A stretch of DNA of 64,000 bases from Burkholderiaceae bacterium (GTDB taxonomy: Bacteria > Pseudomonadota > Gammaproteobacteria > Burkholderiales > Burkholderiaceae_E). A program made the translations under genes and the position numbers. Shown piece by piece: positions 9,056-16,695 of this stretch (the stretch's first letter is position 1; each line of letters begins with the position of its first letter). Under the pieces are notes generated by a model, which saw nothing but the letters and a program-made list of their open reading frames with translations, searched no databases and was not told where the DNA came from. Location of the stretch: contig JAJPES010000065.1 of assembly GCA_021166725.1 (NCBI GenBank), forward strand, positions 1 to 64,000, given 5' to 3'.

Positions 9056-10384
9056 ATGGACCGAATCGACCAGCCCGGGCGCCGCACGTGGCTGCTCGGC
9101 GCCGCCACGCTCGGCGCCGGCGCCGCGCTCGCCGCGCGTTCGGCGCGCGCGCGTGCCGAACGCGTGAAGACCAGCGCGCACATCGTGATCGCCGGCAGCG
9201 GATTCGGCGGCCTGGCCGTTGCCAACCGGCTCGCCGGCATGTTCGACGGCGCGCGCATCACGATCGTCGACGCGAAAACCGAGCACAACTACCAGCCCGG
9301 CTACACGCTGGTCGCCACCGGCATCTGGCCGATGGCGAAGGTGCGCGACGAGAACGCGAGCTTCGTTCCGTCCGGCGTCGACTGGGTGCAGGAAGCCGTC
9401 GCCGCGTTCGACCCGCAGGCCAACCGGATCGAGACCATCGGCGGCAGGAAGATCGGTTACGACTATCTCGTCGTCGCCACCGGTCTTCACCTCGATTACG
9501 CGCAGATCGAGGGAATGGACGTTTCCGCCATCGGCAGCAACGGACTGGGCAGCGTCTATGCCGGCCCGCGCGAGGCGGCGGCAACGTGGGCGGCGATGGA
9601 CACGTTCCGGGCGAAGGGCGGCACGGCGGTGATGACGCTGCCGTCCACGCCGCTGAAGTGCGCAGGCGCGCCGCTGAAGATGACCTTCATGCTCGCCGAT
9701 CGGCTGCGACAGGCCGGCACGCGCGAGCGCTCGACGGTGCGCTTCCATTCGGCGTTGCCCACCGACACCGTCTTCGGCGTAAAGGCGGTCAACGACAATG
9801 TGCTCGCGCGCTGGAAGGCACAGGGCATCGAAACCGAGTACCTGAGCAGGCTGGTCGCGGTCGCCCCGGGCGCTCGTCGCGCAGTGTTCGCCTCTCCCGA
9901 AGGCGAGCGCACGGAACTGACCTACGACTTCCTGCACGTCGTTCCGCCGATGCGGGCGATCGACGCCGTGAAGAACAGCGATCTCGCCTGGAAGGACGGC
10001 CCCTTCGCCGCCGGCGGATGGCTCGAGGTGGACAAGGACACGCTGCGGCACCGGCGTTTCGCGAACGTGTTCGGCGTCGGCGACATCAACGGCACGCCGC
10101 GCGGAAAGACGGCCGCCACCGTGAAGAAGAGCGCGCCGATCGTCGCCGGGCATCTCGCCGATCTCATCGCCGGGCGCGAGCCGGGGCAGCGCTTCGACGG
10201 CTACACATCGTGCCCGCTGCTCGTGCGCGAGGGCTCGGCGATGCTCATCGAGTTCGACTACGACGGACGGCTCACGCCGACTATTCCGCTCGTCGATCCG
10301 CTGCAGGAGAGCTGGGCAGCATGGGTGATGAAGACGCGGATGCTGAAGCCCGCGTACCTCGCTGCGTTGCACGGCCGCGTCTGA
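9056..10384 (+). CDS. Sulfide:quinone-oxidoreductase-like FAD flavoprotein with Tat signal
   Basis: 442 residues. The N-terminus has a twin-arginine signal (RR at 9-10 followed by a hydrophobic stretch ending near ARA), suggesting folded export. Then come an FAD-binding GxGxxG (IAGSGFGGLA, residues 45-54) and a second Rossmann half. Two cysteines lie where SQR and flavocytochrome c enzymes keep the redox pair: C202 in LKCAGAPLK and C386 in YTSCPLL. The helix-rich C-terminus (SWAAWVMKTRMLKPAYLAAL) resembles the SQR membrane anchor. It probably oxidises sulfide to polysulfide and passes electrons to quinone. The next gene, 10 bases on, encodes a small membrane protein. The Tat signal is unusual for a membrane-bound SQR and deserves testing. 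Confidence 0.82.
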   Translation: MDRIDQPGRRTWLLGAATLGAGAALAARSARARAERVKTSAHIVIAGSGFGGLAVANRLAGMFDGARITIVDAKTEHNYQPGYTLVATGIWPMAKVRDENASFVPSGVDWVQEAVAAFDPQANRIETIGGRKIGYDYLVVATGLHLDYAQIEGMDVSAIGSNGLGSVYAGPREAAATWAAMDTFRAKGGTAVMTLPSTPLKCAGAPLKMTFMLADRLRQAGTRERSTVRFHSALPTDTVFGVKAVNDNVLARWKAQGIETEYLSRLVAVAPGARRAVFASPEGERTELTYDFLHVVPPMRAIDAVKNSDLAWKDGPFAAGGWLEVDKDTLRHRRFANVFGVGDINGTPRGKTAATVKKSAPIVAGHLADLIAGREPGQRFDGYTSCPLLVREGSAMLIEFDYDGRLTPTIPLVDPLQESWAAWVMKTRMLKPAYLAALHGRV

Positions 10385-10394
10385 GGAGACGAGC

Positions 10395-10766
10395 ATGTAC
10401 GAAATCCGGCTCGCCGTGAACATCGCCTGGGAAATCGCAGTCGCGCAGTCGGTGTGGGCGGTTGCGCTCGCAATCGTCTTCGCCGGGCTGGTCGTGCACG
10501 CGTTGGCGCGTCGCGGCGACTGGCGCGCTGGCTGGCGCTGGGCATGGAAGAGCGCGCTGTTCGCCGGCGCGGCAGCGGCGCTCGTGCTGCCCCGGTTGTC
10601 GGGCGCGTCGTGGTCCGATCTCTCGTATGTCGTCGACTGGCTGCTGCTCGCGCTCATCGCCACGGCGGTTGCGGCCATCGTCGGGGCGATCGTCTGGCCC
10701 CTGGCGACGGTGCTGCTCGCCGGCCGCGCATCGCGCGTCGAGGCATCCATTCGCGCCATCGGCTGA
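10395..10766 (+). CDS. Small membrane protein downstream of the SQR-like gene
   Basis: 123 residues with three to four hydrophobic helices: about 14-36 (ALAIVFAGLVVHAL), 49-63 (ALFAGAAAALVLP), and 78-107 (WLLLALIATAVAAIVGAIVW). No cysteines or histidines in helices suggest cofactors. It starts 10 bases after the flavoprotein stop and almost certainly shares its transcript, so it may help anchor or assemble that enzyme. I do not recognise a named family with confidence. Confidence 0.75.
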   Translation: MYEIRLAVNIAWEIAVAQSVWAVALAIVFAGLVVHALARRGDWRAGWRWAWKSALFAGAAAALVLPRLSGASWSDLSYVVDWLLLALIATAVAAIVGAIVWPLATVLLAGRASRVEASIRAIG

Positions 10767-10927
10767 CGGCTCCGTATCCGGCGTGAAGGCCTCGCGCCGT
10801 TCTGCACGACCGCGCGGACGATCGATCGGATCGACCGGCGCTGCCGCTCGGGGCGCGCTTTGCCTCGTCGGCGACGAAGCTGGGATACGCTTGCCGGGTT
10901 CCGCGGCCGCCACGAGGAGAGACCGGC

Positions 10928-12304
10928 ATGCAGCGACAGGCAGTGCGTGCGCAGTATTTCCTGCGCGCGTTGTGGGGTTGGACCGTCGCAGCGCTCGGCG
11001 CGGCGATCGTGCTCGGCGGCTGCGCGTCGATCGTCCCCGGAGGCGATCGCCGGCCTCCGATCGTCTTCGTGCATGGCAACGGCGACGACGCGGCGGTGTG
11101 GACCACCACTCTCTGGCGCTTCGAGTCGAACGGCTGGCCGCGCAACCGGCTGCATGCGATCGACTTTCCCTGGCCGCTCGCCCGCGACGACGATACGAAG
11201 GCGCAACCCGGGCGCTCGTCGGCGCAAGACCAGATGCGCTATCTGTCGCAGCAGGTCGATGCGGTGCTCGCCGCGAGCGGTGCGTCGCGCGTCGTGCTGA
11301 TCGGGCATTCGCGCGGCGGATACGCGATCCGCAACTACATCGAGAACGGCGGCGGCGCGAAGAAGGTCTCTCACGTGATCCTTGCCGCCACGCCGAACCA
11401 CGGTGTGTGGACCGGTGACTTCCTGCCGGGCAGCGAGTTCAACGGAAGCGGTCCGTTCCTCGCCGCATTGAATGCGCCGCGCGGGCCGCGCGAACTGGAG
11501 GTCACGCCCGGGCCGAAGTGGATGACGCTGCGCTCCGACGGCAACGACAAGTACGCGCAGCCCGACGGACGCTGGCTCGGGCGTCCGGGTTTCGCCACCG
11601 GCGTGGATTCGAGTTCGCCGGCACTCGCCGGCGCGCGCAACGTCGCGCTCGGCCCGGTGGACCACCGCGAAGCGGCCTTCGGACCCCGCGCCTTCGAGCA
11701 CATGTGGCGCTTCCTCACCGGCGACTGGCCGGTGCGCACGGCGATCGTCCCCGAGTCGTCACCGACGCTCGACGGCCGTATCTTCCGGCCGGAAACCAAC
11801 CTGCCGATGGCCGGCGTGCGCGTCGAGGTCTACGAGGTCGCGCCGGTGACCGGCGAGCGACTCGGCGGACCGCTGCATGCGCACACCACCGGCGAAGACG
11901 GCCGCTGGGGGCCGATGCCGGCACGCCCGGACGTTCCCTACGAATTCGTCGTCGCGGCGCCCGGCTTCGCGACGCTGCACCTGTACCGGTCGGCCTTTCC
12001 GCGCTCGTCGTCCGTGGTGCACATGCGCCCGGAGATGCTCACCGACGCGCAGAGGAAGGCGGGCAGCGTCGTCACGATGACGCGTCCGCGCGGCTACTTC
12101 GACCTGCAGCGCGACCGCATGAGCCTGGACGGTGCGCCGCTGCCGGGCGTCACGCCCGGCGTTCCCGGCGTGTCGAGCGCCACGTTGCTGCTGCCGAGCG
12201 GCCCTGCTCGGACGGTGGTTGCCGAATTCAACGGCGAGCGCATCGCCGTGCGCACCTGGCCGGCCGCCGCGAACGAGGCGGCAGTGGCCGAGTTGCATTA
12301 CTGA
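10928..12304 (+). CDS. Lipase-like alpha/beta hydrolase lipoprotein
   Basis: 458 residues. A signal peptide with lipobox LGGC (Cys32) predicts an outer-membrane or periplasmic lipoprotein. The N-terminal half is an alpha/beta hydrolase: oxyanion region FVHGNGDDAAVW and nucleophile elbow GHSRGG with Ser128. The C-terminal half (about 265 onward) looks beta-rich, with a carboxypeptidase-regulatory-like module (GRIFRPETNLPMAGVRVEV, HTTGEDGRWGPMP). This layout resembles extracellular short-chain polyhydroxyalkanoate or lipid hydrolases; the substrate is not certain. The 161-base gap before it shows no obvious regulatory motif. Confidence 0.82.
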   Translation: MQRQAVRAQYFLRALWGWTVAALGAAIVLGGCASIVPGGDRRPPIVFVHGNGDDAAVWTTTLWRFESNGWPRNRLHAIDFPWPLARDDDTKAQPGRSSAQDQMRYLSQQVDAVLAASGASRVVLIGHSRGGYAIRNYIENGGGAKKVSHVILAATPNHGVWTGDFLPGSEFNGSGPFLAALNAPRGPRELEVTPGPKWMTLRSDGNDKYAQPDGRWLGRPGFATGVDSSSPALAGARNVALGPVDHREAAFGPRAFEHMWRFLTGDWPVRTAIVPESSPTLDGRIFRPETNLPMAGVRVEVYEVAPVTGERLGGPLHAHTTGEDGRWGPMPARPDVPYEFVVAAPGFATLHLYRSAFPRSSSVVHMRPEMLTDAQRKAGSVVTMTRPRGYFDLQRDRMSLDGAPLPGVTPGVPGVSSATLLLPSGPARTVVAEFNGERIAVRTWPAAANEAAVAELHY

Positions 12305-12353
12305 CGACGATGCGCGGCGCTACGCCTTTTCGTGCGCGGCGCGCGCTCGTGCG

Positions 12354-12959
12354 CTACGCCTGCTCCTCTTCCTTCACCGCGCGCTGCACGGCCGGCCGCT
12401 CGCCCACGCGCCGGCGATACGCAACGAGGTTCTTCAGCGACGAGATGTCGATCTTCATCGGCGCCGTCCAGCCACTGATCACGTAGAAATAGGCATCGGC
12501 GACGGTGAAGGTGTCGCCCATCAGGTACTGCCGGTCGGCGAGTTGCGCGTCCACCCATGCGAGTCGCCGGGAGATTTTCCCCCGCTGGATCTGTTTGGCC
12601 TCCTCGGGATACGACGGATCGAACAGCGGGCTGAACTGCTTGTGCACTTCGCTGGAGACGAAGCTCAGCCACTCCATCAGCCGGTAGCGCGGCATCGTCC
12701 CGGCCGGCGGCGCGAGCCTGCTTTCGGGCTTCTGGTCGGCGACCCACTGCAGGATCACCTGCGCCTCGGTGAGGCGCTGGCCGTCGTCGAGTTCGAGCAG
12801 CGGCACGTAGCCTTTCGGGTTGATCGTGTAGTAATCGGTGCCGTCGGGCAGCTCGTGCGTCTTCGTGCTGGCAAGCACGCCTTCGAAGGGCATTGCGGCT
12901 TCGTGCAATGCAATGCGCACCGCGCGCGAGCAGGCGCCGGGCGAGTAGAACAGCTTCAT
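12354..12959 (-). CDS. gstA: Beta-class glutathione S-transferase
   Basis: 201 residues. The thioredoxin-like N-domain begins MKLFYSPGACSRAVRIALHE, with Cys10, the mixed-disulfide residue of bacterial beta-class GSTs. The cis-proline segment GYVPLLELDDG and the glutathione-binding TEAQVILQW follow. The helical C-domain carries the N-capping motif MGDTFTVADAYFYV. It conjugates or reduces electrophiles with glutathione in the cytoplasm. Its ATG overlaps the stop of the HAD gene by 4 bases, making it last in the overlapping minus-strand chain. Glutathione synthesis genes lie 25 kb away in this window. Confidence 0.9.
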   Translation of the reverse strand: MKLFYSPGACSRAVRIALHEAAMPFEGVLASTKTHELPDGTDYYTINPKGYVPLLELDDGQRLTEAQVILQWVADQKPESRLAPPAGTMPRYRLMEWLSFVSSEVHKQFSPLFDPSYPEEAKQIQRGKISRRLAWVDAQLADRQYLMGDTFTVADAYFYVISGWTAPMKIDISSLKNLVAYRRRVGERPAVQRAVKEEEQA

Positions 12960-13840
12960 CGATCGATCTCCCTGGGAAATGCCGTGCGTGCTTCGAGCAG
13001 CCGCTGCGCCAGCTCGGCGAAACCTGCTCCCGCGCGCGACGGCGTGATCCACGCCGGCATCGCCTCGATGCGGCCGGCGAAATCCGCCACGTTCGCCACG
13101 CCGACCGCGTTCGGGAAGAACGCGAACATCGGCGCGTCGTTCGGCGAGTCTCCGACGAAAACGCAGCGGGCACGTTCGGCGACCCCGTCGACGTCGATGC
13201 CGAAGCGTTCGCGCATCATCAGGCGCGCCGTCTCGAGCTTGTCCCAGTCGCCGAACCAGCCGTTCACGTGGATGGAGCTGACCTTCGCATGCATGCCCGC
13301 CGCGTGCATCGTCGCGACGATGCGCTCGATCGCGTCCACCGGCAGCGGCGGCACGTCCTCGCGGAAGTCGATCGCGATGTCGTAGAGCCGGCAGAACTGG
13401 TCCGAGGCGAGCGCGCTGCCCGGCACCTCGCGCAACACGCGTGCGGCGACCTCGCGCAGGCGCGCCGCGCTTTCCGCGCGCGTGGCTTCGTCGAGCCGAT
13501 GGCGCGTGCGCAGCTTGCCAGCGGTCTCGTCGCGCCACATCCAGAACGCGCCGTTCTCGCCGACCACCGCGTCCACCGGCCACATGCGCGCAATATGGTC
13601 GCACCAGCCGGCAGGTCGGCCGGTGACCGGAACGATGCGCAGGCCCGCATCGCGCAGCCGCTCGAGCGCGTCGTACGCGATCGACGTGATTCGCCCTTCG
13701 GTGCTGATCGTGTCGTCGATGTCGGCGAACACGGTGTGCACGCGCGCTGCTTCGGCCAGCGGCCAGTCGCGCAGCGGGCGCGGCGTTGCGGCGGGAGTCG
13801 CGGGCCGGCGAGGGCCCGTCGGCGCAGCGCCGGTCGTCAT
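12956..13840 (-). CDS. HAD superfamily (type IIB) phosphatase
   Basis: 294 residues. HAD motif I is FADIDDTIST (about residues 38-47), with the nucleophile and acid-base aspartates. The motif II region is VPVTGRPAGWCDH, the type IIB cap follows (VNGWFGDWDK near 210), and motif IV is VFVGDSPNDAPMFAFF. Members dephosphorylate sugar phosphates or phosphoglycolate-like compounds. The first 25 or so residues (Pro/Ala/Thr-rich) are probably disordered. It overlaps the EEP gene before it and the GST after it by 4 bases each, so the three are translationally coupled. Substrate unknown. Confidence 0.85.
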   Translation of the reverse strand: MTTGAAPTGPRRPATPAATPRPLRDWPLAEAARVHTVFADIDDTISTEGRITSIAYDALERLRDAGLRIVPVTGRPAGWCDHIARMWPVDAVVGENGAFWMWRDETAGKLRTRHRLDEATRAESAARLREVAARVLREVPGSALASDQFCRLYDIAIDFREDVPPLPVDAIERIVATMHAAGMHAKVSSIHVNGWFGDWDKLETARLMMRERFGIDVDGVAERARCVFVGDSPNDAPMFAFFPNAVGVANVADFAGRIEAMPAWITPSRAGAGFAELAQRLLEARTAFPREIDR

Positions 13841-14763
13841 TCGAGCTCGACCAGCACCGGCTGGTGATCGGAAGCCTGCGTATCGGCGTCGACGCGCAGT
13901 GCCTCGAGCCGCGCAGCGAGATCGGCGCTGGCGAAGACGTAGTCGCAGGCGTACGGCGCGGGCCACTGTTCGCGGTCGTGCACGCCGTTGGTGTGCTGGT
14001 GCGCGACGCCGGGGTGCAGTTGCTGCCACGCGTCGATCAGCTCCGGCGTGTCGTCGTCGAAAGGCTCGCGGATGCGCGCGTGCAAGGGGTCGTCGGGGCG
14101 CAGGTTGAAGTCGCCGGTGAGGATCGTCGATACCGTCTGGGCGGCGGCGCGGAACGGGTCGTCGCGGGACCCGGCTTCGCTTTCGCTCGTGCTTTCGCTC
14201 GTGCTTTCGCGTCGACGCTCGCGTTCCTGGTCGCGCTCGCGCTCGCCGCGCGCGTGACCGCAGGCCTCGGCGTGGCGCGCCCTTATCGCCTCGACCTGCG
14301 CAGCGCGCTGCACGCCCGAGTAGTACTCGAGATGCGTCGTCATCACGCGCAGCGGCCCGAAGGGCGCAGCGATCGTCGCCTCGACGAGCATGCGCGGCAT
14401 GCTGCGTTTCGCCTGCGCGTCGCACGGCCACGGCAACTGGAAGCGAAGCGCCTGCAGCACCGGCAGCCGCGACAGGATCAGGTTGCCGAAGGCGCGACGC
14501 TCGCCCGGCTTCGCGCTGCTCCCCTGGGCGAGGACATCGACCGGTGCGCCGGGAATCGGCGTGAACCCGGGCAGCAGCCGCGCGAGGATCGCGAACTGGT
14601 TCTCGCCGCGGCTTCCCGGCAGGCCGGGAAAGTTGGCCGCCACTTCCTGCAGGCACAGCACGTCGAAATCGGCCAGCCTGCGCGCATGCTCGACGATGCG
14701 CTCGGGGTCCACGCGGCCATCGACGCCGCGGCACCATTGCACGTTCCAGGTGACGAGTTTCAA
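13837..14763 (-). CDS. Endonuclease/exonuclease/phosphatase (EEP) family protein
   Basis: 308 residues with the DNase I-like motifs in order: TWNVQW at 5-10, LCLQEVAANFP with the metal-binding glutamate near 40, RVMTTHLEYYS, ILTGDFNLRPDD, and the final SDHQPVLV. All catalytic residues are present, so it should be an active metal-dependent phosphodiesterase or phosphatase. A low-complexity charged insert (about residues 170-195, repeated Arg-Glu and Ser-Thr-Glu) is coded by 12-bp tandem repeats at 14181-14204. The TTG start at 14763 overlaps the stop of the preceding 52-codon ORF by 4 bases. No ATG would keep the conserved first strand. Confidence 0.86.
   Translation of the reverse strand: MKLVTWNVQWCRGVDGRVDPERIVEHARRLADFDVLCLQEVAANFPGLPGSRGENQFAILARLLPGFTPIPGAPVDVLAQGSSAKPGERRAFGNLILSRLPVLQALRFQLPWPCDAQAKRSMPRMLVEATIAAPFGPLRVMTTHLEYYSGVQRAAQVEAIRARHAEACGHARGERERDQERERRRESTSESTSESEAGSRDDPFRAAAQTVSTILTGDFNLRPDDPLHARIREPFDDDTPELIDAWQQLHPGVAHQHTNGVHDREQWPAPYACDYVFASADLAARLEALRVDADTQASDHQPVLVELE
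14181..14204. repeat. 12-bp tandem repeat inside the EEP gene
   Basis: Two exact copies of a 12-base unit (TTTCGCTCGTGC) followed by a degenerate third. They encode the repeated Ser-Glu-Ser-Thr stretch in a charged loop. Being a multiple of three, length changes here would not break the frame. Confidence 0.7.
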
Positions 14764-14918
14764 GGGGCTCCTTGGTCGTCGACGTCAGAGTCGATATGCG
14801 TCTCGCATGCTTTCCCGTTGGGGAAGATCACGAGGATCGGCACTTCCTTCTTTGGTTCGTCCACAACTTCCAACGGGTCGCTTGCTTCAGCTGCGAAGAC
14901 GACCGAGCAGGTGCTCAC
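14760..14918 (-). CDS. Small unrecognised ORF (52 residues) between antitoxin and EEP genes
   Basis: A GTG start at 14918 overlaps the antitoxin stop (GTGA). The stop at 14760-14762 overlaps the EEP start (TTGA). Four-base overlaps at both ends are strong evidence that the frame is translated as part of the chain. The product starts VSTCSVVFAAEASD, then has an acidic linker, a hydrophobic strand (VPILVIFPNGK) and an acidic tail (THIDSDVDDQGAP). It is far too short for a ParE or PIN toxin and has no catalytic motif I know. It occupies the position where a toxin would be expected, so it could be a remnant or an unrelated small protein. Confidence 0.55.
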   Translation of the reverse strand: MSTCSVVFAAEASDPLEVVDEPKKEVPILVIFPNGKACETHIDSDVDDQGAP

Positions 14919-15193
14919 CTTCTCGCCCGCGCCTTACTGGCGGTCGAGGCCAGTCTTGCCTTGACCTGCTCGATGTTCGACGCGCGCGCCGGATCGGCGC
15001 GCGACGCGTCATAGGCAGCTGCGACGTCTTTGAGGAGCCATTCTTCGACTGCCCGGTCGCGGGCGAGCAGAACGCGAAGGCCGTCTCGAATCACCTCGCT
15101 CTCGCTTGCATATTCGCCGGCCGCTACCTTCGCGCGCACCAATTCGGCCATCTCGTTGGGCAGGGTAATGCTCAGCTGTCGGGTCGAACGCAT
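14915..15193 (-). CDS. ParD/CopG-like ribbon-helix-helix antitoxin without an obvious toxin
   Basis: 92 residues from ATG 15193. The N-terminus RSTRQLSITLPNEMAELVRA is a ribbon-helix-helix strand and first helix. YASESEVIRDGLRVLLARDRA is the second helix typical of ParD. A perfect palindrome sits 20 bases upstream of this start, as expected for self-repression; a longer start at 15232 would swallow it and is rejected. The next ORF is only 52 codons and does not resemble ParE, so the antitoxin appears orphaned. Its transcript probably continues into the EEP, HAD and GST genes. Confidence 0.82.
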   Translation of the reverse strand: MRSTRQLSITLPNEMAELVRAKVAAGEYASESEVIRDGLRVLLARDRAVEEWLLKDVAAAYDASRADPARASNIEQVKARLASTASKARARR

Positions 15194-15212
15194 GAAGACG
15201 GGTCGCCATCGA

Positions 15213-15229
15213 ATAGGATTGAATCCTAT
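15213..15229. promoter_or_regulatory. Palindromic operator of the RHH antitoxin gene
   Basis: ATAGGATT-G-AATCCTAT is a perfect 8-bp inverted repeat around one base, in an AT-rich patch between the antitoxin (minus strand) and ppa (plus strand). RHH proteins bind such sites as paired dimers. It may also affect ppa, 76 bases away on the other side. Confidence 0.6.
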
Positions 15230-15304
15230 CACCTGCGTTCGGCCGAATCCAGCGTAGCGTCGATGTCCTTATGATTGCTTGCCGCGCCGAAGAGGAGATT
15301 CGAC

Positions 15305-15868
15305 ATGCAGCCCAGGAGCATCCCCGCCGGACGCAGCCTTCCCGACGACTGCAACGTCGTCATCGAAGTGCCGATGTACGCGCCGGCGATCAAGTACGAG
15401 ATCGACGACGCGAGCGGTGCGCTGTTCGTCGACCGCTTCATGTCCACGGCGATGCACTACCCGTGCAACTACGGCTACGTGCCGCGTACGCTGTGCGGCG
15501 ACGGCGATCCGCTCGACGTGCTCGTGCTCGCACCGGTACCGGTGCTGAGCGGCAGCGTCGTGCGCTGCCGGCCGGTGGCGCTGCTGAAGATGGAGGACGA
15601 GGCCGGCGAGGACGCGAAGATGCTGGCGGTGCCGGTGTCGTCCACCTGCCGCATCTACGACTCGATGCGCACGCTCGACAACGTCCCGGCCGCGGTGCTG
15701 CAGCAGATCGAGCATTTCTTCGCGCACTACAAGGACCTCGAACCGGGCAAGTTCGTCAAGCTGCTCGGCTGGTCGGGCGTGGACGAGGCGCGCGAAGAGG
15801 TGATGCGCAGCGTGCGCACCTTCGACGAAAGCCTCGGCGCAACCGTCAGCGGATTCCCGCCCGCATGA
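15305..15868 (+). CDS. ppa: Inorganic pyrophosphatase
   Basis: 187 residues, the usual length for hexameric family I enzymes. The signature GDGDPLDVLVLAP (about residues 62-74) carries the three metal-binding aspartates. VIEVPMYAPAIKYEID and MHYPCNYGYVPRTLCGD supply the other active-site lysine, tyrosine and arginine. It hydrolyses PPi in the cytoplasm and drives biosynthetic reactions forward. The ATG at 15305 gives the conserved N-terminus; a 10-codon upstream extension is less likely. Its last 23 bases overlap the convergent ugpE. Confidence 0.95.
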   Translation: MQPRSIPAGRSLPDDCNVVIEVPMYAPAIKYEIDDASGALFVDRFMSTAMHYPCNYGYVPRTLCGDGDPLDVLVLAPVPVLSGSVVRCRPVALLKMEDEAGEDAKMLAVPVSSTCRIYDSMRTLDNVPAAVLQQIEHFFAHYKDLEPGKFVKLLGWSGVDEAREEVMRSVRTFDESLGATVSGFPPA

Positions 15869-16682
15869 ACGACTGCACGAACTGACGCTGGAACAGCAGG
15901 AAGCCCACGAGCAGCGGTGCCGAGGTCATCAGCGTCGCCGCGGTGATGATCGACCAGTCGACCCCCTGGTCGGTGGACGAGAACACCTGCAGGCCGACGG
16001 TGAGCGGACGCGTTTCCACCGAGTTCGTCACGATCAGCGGCCACAGGAAGTTGTTCCAGTGGTAGCTGACCGATACCAGCGCGTACGCCAGGTAGATCGG
16101 GCGCGCCAGCGGCACGTACACCTTCCACAGCACCTGCAGCGCGCCGGCGCCCTCGACGCGCGCGGCCTCGTCGAGTTCCCTCGGCACGGTCTTGAAGGTC
16201 TGGCGCAGCAGGAAGATGCCGAAGCCCGAAGCGAAATACGGCAGTCCGATCGCGAGGATCGTGTCGCGCAACCCCAGCGCGTTCATCGTCGCGTAGTTCT
16301 CGACGATCAGCACGTCGGGCATCACCATCAGCTGCAGCAGAACGAGGAAGAACAGCAGGTCGCGACCGCGGAACTCGAAGCGCGCGAAGGCGTAGGCGGC
16401 GAGCGTGCCCAGCACGAGCTGCGCGGCGAGGATCATCGTCACCAGCGCGAAGGTGTTCAGGAAATAGCGCGCGAAGGGCGCCGCGTGCCAGGCATCGACG
16501 AAGTTGCGCAGCGTGAGCGGCGCGTCGAGCGCGAAGCGCGTGGAGAACTCCGACGGATGGAACGCCGTCCACACGGCGTAGACGAGCGGCAGGATCCATA
16601 GCAGCCCGAGCAGCCATGCGCCGGCGCTCTCGAGCGCGTGCGCGAAGCCGTTGCGCGGAAAACCCTGGGCGGTGGGGTTCAT
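15846..16682 (-). CDS. ugpE: Glycerol-3-phosphate ABC transporter permease UgpE
   Basis: 278 residues with six predicted helices and the ABC permease EAA loop (ELDEAARVEGAGALQVLWKVYVPLARP, middle of the protein). It is the last gene of the minus-strand ugpCBAE set and pairs with UgpA to form the inner-membrane channel. The N-terminal FHPSEFSTRF segment and the order of neighbours support the Ugp assignment over a generic sugar permease. It overlaps the convergent ppa by 23 bases. Confidence 0.88.
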   Translation of the reverse strand: MNPTAQGFPRNGFAHALESAGAWLLGLLWILPLVYAVWTAFHPSEFSTRFALDAPLTLRNFVDAWHAAPFARYFLNTFALVTMILAAQLVLGTLAAYAFARFEFRGRDLLFFLVLLQLMVMPDVLIVENYATMNALGLRDTILAIGLPYFASGFGIFLLRQTFKTVPRELDEAARVEGAGALQVLWKVYVPLARPIYLAYALVSVSYHWNNFLWPLIVTNSVETRPLTVGLQVFSSTDQGVDWSIITAATLMTSAPLLVGFLLFQRQFVQSFMRAGIR

Positions 16683-16695
16683 CGCGGACTCTGCG

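Noticed and set aside
10767..10927. Promoter of the lipase-like gene
   Set aside because: A weak TTGCCT/GATACG pair with 18-base spacing exists near 10860, but it is no better than chance in this base composition.
14760..14918. ParE or PIN toxin after the RHH antitoxin
   Set aside because: The only frame is 52 codons long and lacks the RelE/ParE or PIN motifs.
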